Origin: Acanthopleura granulata
Lineage: Eukaryota > Mollusca > Polyplacophora > Chitonida > Chitonidae
Assembly (NCBI GenBank): GCA_016165875.1
Contig: JABBOT010000027.1
Location: 2,457,939-2,521,938, forward strand
Length of the DNA stretch: 64,000 bases
Reading direction: 5' to 3'
The translations under genes and the position numbers were made by a program. This document shows positions 1-9,892 of the stretch, piece after piece. How positions within the stretch are numbered: the first letter of the stretch is position 1; each line of letters begins with the position of its first letter. The notes under the pieces were generated by a model. That model was not told the origin of the DNA. It did no database searches and worked only from the letters and a program-made list of their open reading frames with translations.

Positions 1-185
1 GTTAGACGTGTGGTCCTTACAATCTCTGCTCATCTTTCCTCCTCTAGTAAGTCTGTTGTACCAGTCCATGTGTAAAGCATGGCTTACTTTCAGCATGATG
101 CTGTGGCCAACATGCACAGCTACTCTATTGCCTTGAGGCGAATTCTGCCTGAGACATATCCTTTATTATCGAATGATGTGCTCAA

Positions 186-352
186 AAACGGTTGCTGTGA
201 TTTCAAGTCCAGCATAGATTGGCTTCCTCTTCGGCTATATTTGGGAAGGTATGCGAGCAACCTGTGCATGTTGGTGGGTTACCCCCAGGCTTTCCCCGGT
301 TTCATCCCACCGTAATGCTGAGAGCTGTTGTATAAGTGAAATGTTCTTGAGC
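186..352 (+). repeat. tRNA-derived SINE, 5'-truncated, diverged
   Basis: It matches the body of the SINE family seen intact at 9629-9892 and 56133-56407: a box-B-like TTTCAAGTCCAGC, then GGGAAGG, a CCCCAGGCTTTCCCCGG segment, and TAAGTGAAATGTTCTTGAG. It is on the strand that reads tRNA head to tail. It sits in the intron before the first visible NADSYN1 exon. Confidence 0.7.
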
Positions 353-536
353 CCAGATTGGAATGTCATCACACAAATTGTTTCTTTGTCGACATCATGG
401 CATCCAGGTATGGAATATCAAAATGTAGTAACACATGTGATATCTTCCTATGTGAAATGTCGCTTTAATAAGTCTAGGAAATCTTGATATATCACCTTGA
501 TATAAATGATAATTTCTCATCTCTTCCTGACTCTAG

Positions 537-3500
537 GCCCGTCTGAGGATGGTGCTGGCCTACCTGTTCGCACAGCTAGTCTTGTGGGCAAGAGGACGTT
601 CAGGGGGACTGCTCGTGCTGGGATCAGCCAATGTTGATGAAAGGTCTGTGTCCCCCAAAGTCCCCCTGTGCTTGTCTGGCCAAGTTTATTGTATGATCTT
701 AACGGATGAAAATAGAACTAAGAGTTGTGAATAATTTTTTAATGTATAAAATATCACAGGTTTCTTTCTGGTAACAACAAGAAATTTCAGTGAGAAATGT
801 TGGAAAATTGAGGTTTAGATAAATTATGCAGAGGTAGTGAGCTTTCATTAAATAAATTTAACTTTCGATACATTGCTGATGTAAACATGTTGTGTTTTCT
901 GATTTGTTCAAATTCAGTTCTGAAAGAGAAATTGGCCAGAAAAACCCTTGTGGTGACTGAGAAGTACATGTAGTCAAATAAGTTAAAAATAGATCCTAAA
1001 ACAATGACAACATAATAAGACGGTGATATTATTTATAAACATGTAACTGGTATGTAAAACATAAGTAAATCTGATTTTGTGTTTAGTTACATAAAGTGTA
1101 TATCTTTCGGCACCTTGCAGCCTGCGTGGGTACATGACCAAGTACGACTGTTCTAGTGCAGATGTCAACCCTATAGGAGGGATCAGTAAGACAGATCTGC
1201 GTAGCTTTGTCAAGTACTGTGCCAACAAGTTTGGACTGACAGCTTTGGAAGGGTAAGTAGGTTATCGTCTACATGGATTATGGAAAACAATCATTGTAGT
1301 TAGTTGCTTTTAGCAGTAGCTAATTGTAGGGTGAAGGAGAACAAGTCATGGAAAGGTGTAACTGGTTATTGTATGTAACTTGTCAAAACATCAAGAAAAG
1401 TCGGCATATTACGTTTTACATGTATGTGTGTGCTAAGTTTGTCATTGATAGATTGATCACAAAAATGACAGACAACCCGCAGTGCCAAACCTATCCTTGA
1501 TCACATGACCTTTGTTGTATGTAACCTATATGTATTTATTATTTATTTGATTTGTGTTTTATGCCATACTCAAGAATATTTCACTCATGACAGTGGCCAC
1601 ATATGATGGGGGAAATCCAGGCCCAGTTCAAGGGGAAAGTCAGGTTGCTGATCGACTTTCTCATGTACAGCCAGAGAGGTTTGCCAGCAAGAGCTGGACT
1701 TGAACTCACAGCCACCACATTTGGTGCATTAACTACTGTGTGTGTAATGCTTTCTATAACCGGTTGATGCTGTTACAACACTGTAGTTGGCTGGAGGATG
1801 TCATACTGTAGGTAGTAGGAAGTAGTCATTCTGAATTGTCTCTTTTTTATATCTCGTTATGTCCAAAAAGAGTGAACAAAACTGACAGTAACGTGCACTA
1901 TGGTTTTTTTTTCTTGCCCACATAGACTATTTGACTGAGAAATTTTTATTTTCAGTGATTTGTTGGAACTTTACAGATTCGTTACCTAACTGAACTTTTT
2001 TTCATTGATTGTTTTCATTTAGCTCTGTACTATGTACGTGGTATATAAAACAGTTGTGTTTGGAACAAACTTGGCATTTCTCTGTCCCAACACACGTATA
2101 AACTGATATAGAAGACATGATTACGAATTATAGAGAATACAAATATACCATGCAGAATAAAAAAAAAAACATAAAAAAAGTGTCAGAATCTCCTTTTATC
2201 AAGTCTTGCCAAGTCAAGTCATGCACATGGAAGCTAGGGAAATGGAAATGATTAACAAAGAAAAAGTTGCTCGAATTCTTACTGAAGACAGATTGTATTA
2301 TCATATGCAATCCATAAACTGATGTGTGTGTCTCTCAAAAACTGGGTTTGCTTGGAGGTAAAGGTATGTTTGTTTCTGTTGTCAACATAATGAAATATAG
2401 TTGTGTGTAAGCATTTGCATAAACAAGAAATAGAAATATCTTCCATTGAAAAGATGACTGGGAAAAAAAGTGTCAGATTCTCCTTTGATAGAAAATAGGA
2501 ATGTGTTTTGATAATTAGGTCTTACTTGTTCCATATAATAACTCTGTAAACATTACTACTGTTGTATGCCATGCTTCTGGTATGAAATGACTTACCACAG
2601 ACCCTACTCTGTCTCTTATTGAACATGGAGGAGACAAGATGTACCAAGCATGTCTGTCACAGCATTTATAAATTTTCATCTCTCTTGAGGTTTGAGGATG
2701 ACAACAACATTTTTTTGGTGATGCTGTGAAATTTTCACTTGTCTTTCTAATTACACGTTTTCTGTGTTTTTTGCTGAAGGATTTTCTCTGCCCAGCCCAC
2801 AGCAGAGCTGGAGCCTCTAGTGGAAGGGCAGATAGCGCAAACGGATGAGGTACAGTCCACACCTCTAAACATTCCCGCATCCAGAACACCTGCACAGCTC
2901 TGAACATTCCCGAAAGCCAGAACAGCTGTCCAGTTTCCAAGAAACCTTCAGAACATGTTCTATTTGTGCTTGGTACACTGGAGAGGGGGTGCAATTGAAA
3001 CACTGATATCAGACCATTGATTTATCTCAAGAGCTCTGGTTCGCTATATTTCAAGTATGACTGTCTTTGTCTATGTTTTCATTTGATTGAGGTGCCACGG
3101 TGGCCAAGGGGGTTAGCATGCCAGTGCAGCGTAATGACCCATTTGCATCTCACTAATGTGTTCCCTGTGTTCAAGCCCAGCTCATGTTGGCTGCCTCTCC
3201 AATCATACATGGGAAGGTCCGTCACAACCTGCTAATAGCAATACTGCAAATAGGTACCTGACATTTTTGAAAACAGCCCTCTGGATGAAATGGCATGACC
3301 ATGCTGTCCATGTTATAAATACTGGACAAAGGTCTCTTGGGTCACACCACTTTCACCAAAGGTGGTATTTTAAATATGTCAAGCATCTATTTGCTTGCTA
3401 GGTATGGTCGTAGGTTTCCTCCTGGCTCTGTCTGGCTTCCTCCTACCATAATACTGGCCGCTGTTGTATAAGTGAAATATTCTTCAGTACAACGTAAAAC

Positions 3501-5578
3501 ACCCATCAGATCAATCAATAAATCTTTCAGTTGATCCCTAGGACAAGCAAAGTTCTGAAATAGTTGTAACTCCTGAAATTGTTTGCAGTGACGGCTAAGC
3601 TGTCCCATCCACTCTTACATAATTCCAGTTTATGTGCATTATTCATGTGATTGCGTGAAATCCTGGGCATATGATGGATGTTGTGACCAAACCGGACCAC
3701 ACATGACGCAGGTGGGATTGGTTCATGCAGATAAGCCGCCGCAGTTACCTCTTGTGAGTTCAAAAAGTCCCCCAGTGCGTGTCCAGTTGTGGATGTTTCC
3801 TCCACCAATAGACTGTATCATATACGTGAAATGTTGAGTATGCAGGGTAAAACACCAATCAGATCTAAACATTCATTATCTGTGCTCCCATAACCATGTG
3901 CACCTGGGTATGAAGGACACAGTTGTTGTGATGTCCTGAAGCCTGGTAAAGCACATGTATATACCTGTGTCTGTGTGTCATTCTCACCATGCAGGAAGAC
4001 ATGGGCATGACTTACGAGCAACTCTCCCAGTACGGCAAACTCAGACGCCCATTCAGATGCGGGCCATACAGTATGTTCTGCAAGTTAGTTCATGCCTGGA
4101 AAAGTCGTATGACGCCAATTCAGGTGTGTATGTGTCTGTGTGTCTGATCACGCTTGCATGTCATCTTATTATTACAGTTTGTTGGACATATTTTCAACAA
4201 AGTTCAGCTGAAGCTTATATTGTGGATATAAGGATATATAGTGTCATCATTTCTCTTTTATTCCGATTTCCTCTTTCCATAATGCTGGCTGTCATTGTAT
4301 AAGTTAAATGTTCTTGTGCATGGTGTAAAACACCAATCAAATAAATAAATTTTAGTGAGAGAAAATTTTTTAAGCCTGTAAATGCTGGATTTTGAGCCAG
4401 TTTATTGGGTTTCTTCTTGACTACAGGTGGCAGACAAGGTGAAGCACTTCTTCAGGTGGTATTCCATTAACCGCCACAAGATGACGGTGCTGACGCCAGC
4501 CTACCATGCAGAGACATACGGCCCAGATGACAACAGACATGACCACAGGCAGTTCCTCTACAACGCCAAATGGCCCTGGCAGTTCAAAGCCATAGACAAC
4601 CAGGTATGACGGAGAACTCAGTGGGTCATGGCCCAATGGTTAAGGTGCGTGGCTTTTCAGTCAGTAGCACAACAAGGCATTGGTTTTTTCCCCAGCATCC
4701 TAGAAGCAATGCTTGAGACTCCCCTAGCTGCACTGACCTCCGGGTTTGTGAGGCAGTAAGCAGTGAACAGTGCTCCTGGGCCGGCCATTTGGCTGGAGAT
4801 TCTTACAGATCACCTCCCCTCCACCAACACGCCGTATACTTGAGGTGGCTCGGTGGGGTGTATGCTAGTTACTCATGTGGGAGAGTGCTCACTTATTTGA
4901 CAAAGGCGTGTGATTTACTTCACATGATTTTTATCTGTATTTAAACTTGGCATTTTGAAATATCAATATCATGTGAACCACTGGGTCTTTTTAAATGAAT
5001 AAAAGACCATTTAAATGGGAGGGTAGCATATTATTTAATCCTGTGAGGTGGTGCTAGTGTGAAGAAAAGACCTGAAGCCATTGTTATGTCAAAAATTGAT
5101 TGTAACGCAATGTCTACAATGTTACAATGTATCGTTTTCTTTAATGTAACGTCATTCTGATGTACTGGGAAAGGAATATTCCATTCACTGAACATCAGGT
5201 GGCTGTGTGCAGGCATTACCCATAAGGTCACATGGAAACTGAAGTGATCTGATTGTTGCTGTCTACTGGCAGGTACAGGAAATGTCACAGCAGGCTGTAG
5301 GTGCCAAGGATGGAGCCACTTCCACCAGCCACTCATTCTCTAATAAGAGCTTCCAGGGTGGAAGCAGATCAGGAGACCAAAGCAACAGTCAAAATGGTAA
5401 CTTCTCCAACTCCAGTGGGCCCAATGCCGGCGGAGTCCTGGTCCCCATGGCACTGCAAAGGTCAGGAGGTCAAGTCATGCACATGGAAGCTCGGGAGCCG
5501 GAAATGATTATTAAAGAAAAAGTTGCTCGAGTTGTTACTGAAGAAAGATTGTATTATCATATGAAATCCATAAACTGA
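537..5578 (+). CDS. NADSYN1: Glutamine-dependent NAD+ synthetase, C-terminal exons (5'-partial)
   Basis: This enzyme makes NAD+ from nicotinic acid adenine dinucleotide, ATP and glutamine-derived ammonia in the cytosol. Six in-phase exons are visible: 537-643, 1121-1252, 2780-2849, 3995-4123, 4427-4603 and 5273-5578, with the stop at 5576-5578. All introns are GT-AG and every split codon joins correctly. The peptide follows animal NADSYN1 closely in the synthetase (NAD_synthase) domain: [71 protein letters not shown] and [17 protein letters not shown]. The glutaminase domain and the synthetase P-loop lie upstream of the window. The last exon adds about 100 residues after the usual end of homology, a Ser/Asn/Gly-rich stretch ending in KSIN, whereas I recall only a short tail in vertebrates. 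Identification is firm; exon edges rest on splice consensus and phase. Confidence 0.95.
1542..1740 (-). repeat. tRNA-derived SINE, diverged
   Basis: On the plus strand it starts with the A/T-rich tail and the body motif CTCAAGAATATTTCACT and ends in the box-B region CTGGACTTGAACTCACAG, so the element reads on the minus strand. It lies in a NADSYN1 intron. The tRNA head is mostly lost. Confidence 0.75.
2213..2462 (+). pseudogene. Copy of the NADSYN1 terminal exon end plus 3'UTR, inside an upstream NADSYN1 intron
   Basis: These 250 bases align without a gap to 5469-5718, the last 35 codons or so plus the first 140 nt of 3'UTR of NADSYN1, with about 14 mismatches by eye (about 94% identity). 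The copy lies in the intron between 1252 and 2780, so it precedes exons whose 3' end it duplicates. It is bounded by 27-bp direct repeats at 2173-2199 and 2463-2489 with two mismatches, which look like a target-site duplication beginning with an A-run. The reading frame and the TGA are preserved. A 5'-truncated retroposed mRNA fragment is the simplest reading; an alternative terminal exon is possible, but no convincing acceptor is obvious. Confidence 0.85.
3092..3528 (+). repeat. tRNA-derived SINE split by a nested MITE-like insertion
   Basis: The head and first half (3092-3240) contain box A in the form TGGCCAAGGGGG and box B in GTGTTCAAGCCCAGC. The second half (3403-3528) resumes at GGTATGGTCGTAGGTTTCC and ends in the ATCAATCAATAAAT tail. 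The 160 bp between them is a palindromic-ended element (3257-3385 and its edges), so the SINE is the older insertion. Confidence 0.75.
3257..3385. mobile_element. Short foldback/MITE-like element, copy A
   Basis: The ends are inverted copies of ACCTGACAT / ATGTCAAG. The interior matches the reverse complement of 5882-6002 along its length, sharing for example the CTTGGGTCA segment followed by a CCACTTT segment. It has no coding capacity and interrupts the SINE at 3092-3528. The family is not recognised; a non-autonomous DNA transposon is the likely class. Confidence 0.6.
3730..3868 (+). repeat. tRNA-derived SINE remnant
   Basis: Only the box-B area (TGTGAGTTCAAAAAG), TTTCCTCCACCAATA and the 3' end GTAAAACACCAATCAGAT are recognisable. 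It lies in the NADSYN1 intron before the exon at 3995. Confidence 0.5.
4258..4352 (+). repeat. tRNA-derived SINE, 3' fragment
   Basis: It retains the CATAATGCTGGCTG, TATAAGTTAAATGTTCTTG and GTAAAACACCAATCAAATAAATAAAT segments of the family. It lies in a NADSYN1 intron. Confidence 0.7.
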
Positions 5579-5718
5579 TGTGTGTGTCTCTCAAAAACTG
5601 GGTTTTCTAGGAGGTAAAGGCATGTTTGTTTCTGTTGTCCACATAATGAAATATAGTTGTGTGTAAGCATTTGCATAAACAAGAAATAGAAATATCTTCC
5701 ATTGAAAAGATGACTGGG
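5579..5718 (+). other. NADSYN1 3'UTR to a probable poly(A) site
   Basis: The variant poly(A) signal AATAGA lies at 5685-5690, 28 nt before the point (5718) where the retroposed-looking copy at 2213-2462 stops matching and runs into A7. This supports cleavage near 5718. A canonical AATAAA occurs only at 6077-6082, so a longer 3'UTR is possible. Confidence 0.45.
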
Positions 5719-5881
5719 AAGAAATGGTTGAGTGGCTCCAGTGATGAGCACGGACGTCTGCTGATTTGTTCATGTGGTCTTGTTATTGATGTCATGGATG
5801 TATTAATATGTTAATAGGTTAAAACTGATCATGTGGACTTAGTTCATTGCCACAAAGCATTATGCTTGCCTGCAAACAGGG

Positions 5882-6002
5882 GCCTGATATTTTTGGAAAC
5901 ACACCTTTGGAGAAAGTGGTATGACCCAAGAAACCTTTATCCAGTGATATATAACATGGAAAACAATGTTATACCACTTCATAGAAAGGGTGAAATGTCA
6001 GG
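5882..6002. mobile_element. Short foldback/MITE-like element, copy B
   Basis: The ends GGCCTGATAT and ATGTCAGGC are inverted repeats, and the interior is partly self-complementary around GTGGTAT / ATACCAC. It is the reverse complement of the element at 3257-3385. It lies just downstream of NADSYN1. Confidence 0.6.
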
Positions 6003-6571
6003 CACAAATCTGAAAGTTTGATTACTAGTACTTGCTAATTGGGTATAAGAAAAGTACCATGATGTTATGTCATATAAATAAAAAATAACCTTGTCTCTGT
6101 GATGTATCAAGGACTAATGGCCAAACTGGACCAAAAGGAAAAGACCACTTAGGAGTCTGTGTTATATTTTTAATAGTATTGTTTGCCGTTGTGGAAAGTG
6201 GGTCTCCATAATGTCAAAATAACTTTTTGAAATAATATGCCTACATGTATATATGCAAAAGCGTTGTATCTAGAGGGCCGTATCTAAGTGGATGCCTTAT
6301 TTGTGATCAGACATTTTACCTCAGTTTTCAGTCTTCCAGATCACAGCTTACATGTAAGTCAGCTGTTGAGGACAACCCATGTGTTTTACGTGGGGCATTG
6401 GACCTCATGATTTTCAGCAATATCCCACCAACACAGTGTTTGCTCCGTGGACTTTTCAAGACAGAACTTGATAGCCATTTGCCTTGTGTGTCATATTCAT
6501 TGACTTGGGAATGGAAACATCATCTTAATTTTGTGTGCAGGTATTTTCCAGTCAGTCATACTTGTTACTGT

Positions 6572-6690
6572 TGGTACGTGGGTAAATCCGGTGGCAACCT
6601 GCGGATTGTCCTGGGTTTCTCCTTGGGCTCTACCCAGTTTGTTCCCTCCATAGTGCTGGCTGCAGTGGTATTTATAAGTGAAATGTACAA
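6572..6690 (+). repeat. tRNA-derived SINE fragment
   Basis: The segments GTACGTGGGTAAATCCGGTG, GCAACCTGCGGATTG, GTGCTGGCTGCAGTGG and ATAAGTGAAATGTACAAT match the body of the family. The head and tail are missing. Confidence 0.65.
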
Positions 6691-6699
6691 TCAAAATCA

Positions 6700-7720
6700 A
6701 ATTGTTACTGTTGGTGTCCTTTCCTTTTAGAGACATTCAGCCCTAACAACTGGTCAACTGTTCAGGTATATCCGTCCGCTCATTTTCCTCATGCCTATAT
6801 TTGAGGTTATTTTGTCTGTAACTCTACAAGTAGTTTAGTTCACTCAGTATGTGTGAAAATAGTGCAGTTAGTGAAAATATCACATCAGAATGTGGAAATA
6901 CCACATCAGAAAGACTCAAGCAGCGTTTCTAAAAAGCAACAAATGTAATGATAATAGCAGACCATCCTACAGTTAATCAGATGATTGACCAATACGTAAT
7001 ACCCTAATTTTTCTAATTTTTGTAATTTTTGGGACAGATATCAGTACTTTTGAAAGGAAAGAAAAGCACATTTCTCTTCCAGTTTTGGGGAAAAGTAAAG
7101 CAATGGACATGTTGTTTATTAGTTGGACTAACCATGTCAGGAAAAAGACACTAGGTATTCCTGTTACAATTACATGCACATTGGCTAAAAGTAGCAGACC
7201 AGGTGTCCCAATAAGTAGAAGAATTAGGGTAGTGCTAATAGTTTATGTGGGCAAAGTCATCTTGCACAATGACGCAACTAATCCCTCACACGGCTGCCTC
7301 AAGTTAAAGCGTTTCAGCTCACTGCAATTCCTGCATTTAACCTAAAACACATGGCTATTGGGCTATTTATTTTGCCTGATTCAGTGAGTGCTATTTATCT
7401 TAAAAGAATGTTTTAAGGTTTGTTTGGAAGGTAGCATGAGACCCTACTGGAATTTTAGCACTAAAAATAATATTTGATCACCTTTGTTTGCCTGTAAAAG
7501 ACATTTTGTCAAGAGAATAGTAATGCAAATTGTGAAGGTATATGTGGATGGTACTACTGATTCCTCTAAACCTCTTATGTTCTGGCATGTCTGGTGGTGG
7601 GGTGTGTGGGTGTGTAAGTGGGGGGATATTTTTCCATACTTTTAATCTGAATTGTCTTAGAGTACTGCAATAATATTGACAACACCCTGTAAGTTGGGAA
7701 TGTTGCTTTATATTGATCTC
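6700..7720. other. Intergenic sequence with no recognised feature
   Basis: This is A/T-rich sequence with only short, unconvincing open frames and no splice-flanked conserved peptide. I see no RNA gene or transposon ends. Confidence 0.5.
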
Positions 7721-7721
7721 G

Positions 7722-7976
7722 GAGCCTCCATGGCCGAGGAGGTTAGCGTGCTAATGCAGCATGATGACCTCAGTGCCTCACACCAAAGCGATCAGTGAGA
7801 GTTCAAGTTCAGCCCATGCTGGCTTCCTCTCTGGTGTGACGTTGGAAGTGTTACCAGTTACTTGTTTAGTCTTGAACTGGTCTCGGTTTCCTCCCACCAT
7901 TATGCTGGCGGCCGTCGTATGATGGAAATATTTTTGAGTATGGCGTAAAACCCCAATCAAATAAATCAAAGAAATA
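7722..7976 (+). repeat. tRNA-derived SINE, near full length
   Basis: The head reads GGAGCCTCCATGGCCGAGG with box A TGGCCGAGGAGG, followed by box B GAGTTCAAGTTC. The body has TTTCCTCCCACCATTATGC and GGCGGCCGTCGTATGATGG, and the tail is AATCAAATAAATC. It is intergenic. Confidence 0.85.
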
Positions 7977-8410
7977 AATATATTGATCTCAGCCAGTGTT
8001 ATAGTTAAAGGTATCTGAAAAGTTGATTTCGTAGATATTTAAAAGGTAGTGTGTGCAGTATTTTTCAAGTGGGTTGAAGATGATTGACGTGTATGTAAAC
8101 AAATATTGGATACTCTGTATTTCTGAAATAAAAGGTTTTGAATTAGTTTTGATAGTCATTGTATCATTTGTCTTGTTGCACAACCCATAATATTACTCAG
8201 AAAACATAGTACAAACAACACATGCACATTGGTATGTTTAAACTTGGCCCTAAATTGATGATGTGAACGGTGCACTACTGCCGCCTGTCCTGTAGTTGTA
8301 AGTCCTGAGATTTGTCTGGATTCTAACTACTGTACATGTTATTTGACCTAAAATTTCTTCCAGGACATCGAAGTTACTCATTTTACCAGACTGTTCTGTT
8401 TGTCTAAAAA

Positions 8411-9260
8411 GGTGCTTTGGGGTGTTCTGGCCATGTCATGTGCGTGGTCATATCAAAAGGGTTTTCCAGCCATGTCATGTGCATGGTCATGTCAGTAGGG
8501 TGTTCTGGCCATGTCATGTGCATGGTCATGTCAGTAGGGTGTTCCGACCTTGTCATGTGCAGGGTCATATCAGAAAGGTTTTCCAACCATGTCACATGCA
8601 TGGTGATATCAGAGGGGTGTTCCGGCCATGTCATGTGCATGGTCATATCAATAGGGTGTTCCGGCCATGTCATATGCATGGTCATAGCAATAGGGTGTTC
8701 CGGCCATGTCATGTGCATGGTCATGTCAGTAGGGTGTTCCGGCCTTGTGCATGGTCATATCAGAAAGGTTTTCCAACCATGTCATATGCATGGTCATATC
8801 AGAGGGGTGTTCTGGCCATGTTATGTGCATGGTCATATCAGTAGAGTGTTCTGGCCATGTTATGTGCATGGTCATATCAATAGGGTGTTCTGGCCACGTC
8901 GTGCATGGTCGTACCAGTAGGTTGTTCGGGCCATGTAATGTGCATGGTGATATCAGAAGTGTGTTCCACCTATGTCTTGTACGTGGTCATATCATTAGGG
9001 TGTTCTGGCCATGTCATGTGCATGGTCATATCAGTAGGGTGTTCCGGCCATGTCATGTGCATGGTCATATCAGAGGGGTGTTTAGGTCATGTTATATGCA
9101 TGGTCATATTAGTAGGGTGTTCTGGCCATGTCATGTGCATGGTCATATTAGTGGGGTGTTCAGGCCATGTCATGTGCATGGTCATATCAATAGGGTGTTC
9201 GGGCCATGTCATATGCATGGTGATATCAGAGGGGTGTTCCGGCCATGTCATGTGCATGGT
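8411..9260. repeat. 39-bp minisatellite, about 22 copies
   Basis: The unit is about 39 bp, built on GGGTGTTC[TC]GGCCATG followed by TCATGTGCATGGTCAT and ATCAGTA. Single-base variation and a few short indels give about 22 copies over 850 bp. Because 39 is divisible by three and the unit lacks stops in several frames, long open frames occur on both strands. These do not start or end like exons and are attributed to the repeat. Confidence 0.9.
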
Positions 9261-9628
9261 AGAGATGTCCTAGTTATAACAGTGTTTCTGTCATACAACG
9301 CTGCCAGTGACACCAGTCATCAGACTCTGACAATACGTGACCTATATCCTGTAAGGTTCAAATCCAGCACCAACTTGTGGAGCTCTGGCTTTACGTTAAC
9401 AGTTGTTTCTGGTGAGGTGTGATATTGTCCCATTGGGTGTGCCCCGATTCTTTCCTCTATAAATAGCACAACCGTCATGCCAGTTAAACATAGGTAAGTG
9501 ATGCGTACGACACCAGAATAAAGTGCATAAAGTTATGTTCTTTTTCATGTGTAATTTTCTTGTGTTACTAGAGTGTATTGTATTCTCGAACAAAAATCCC
9601 ACAATTTTCTGGTCTGAACTCCACTATT

Positions 9629-9892
9629 TATTTATTAATTCATTTAATTGGTGTTTTACTCAAGAATATTTCACTTATACGACGGCGGCCATCATTATGG
9701 TGGAAGGAAACCGGGTAGAGCCCGGGGGAAACCCACGACCATCCGCAGGTTGCTGGCAGACCTTCCCACGTACGGCCGGAGAGGAAACCAGCATGAGCTG
9801 GACTTGAATTCACAGCGACCGCATTGGTGGGAGGCTTCGGGTCATTGCGCTGCGGTAGCGCGCTAACCGGCTGAACCACGGAGGACCCCCAA
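9629..9892 (-). repeat. tRNA-derived SINE, full length and well preserved
   Basis: This is one of the best copies in the window. On the plus strand it runs from TTTATTTATTAATTC through CTCAAGAATATTTCACTTAT, GCATGAGCTGGACTTGAATT (box-B region, reversed) and GCGCGCTAACCGGCTGAACC (box A, reversed) to CACGGAGG. It lies between NADSYN1 and the FLVCR-like gene. Confidence 0.9.

Noticed and set aside
2515..3003. 162-codon minus-strand open frame
   Set aside because: It is an antisense shadow overlapping the real NADSYN1 exon at 2780-2849.
4620..4870. Possible additional tRNA-like or SINE sequence (TGGCCCAATGGTTAAGG and GGTGGCTCGGTGGGG)
   Set aside because: The motifs are isolated, without a convincing B box or repeat partner in the window.
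6245..6730. 161-codon open frame
   Set aside because: Its second half is SINE sequence and the rest has no recognised domain or splice context.
8404..9422. Several overlapping long open frames on both strands
   Set aside because: They are produced by the 39-bp minisatellite, whose period is divisible by three; the peptides are mere repeats with no splice or start context.
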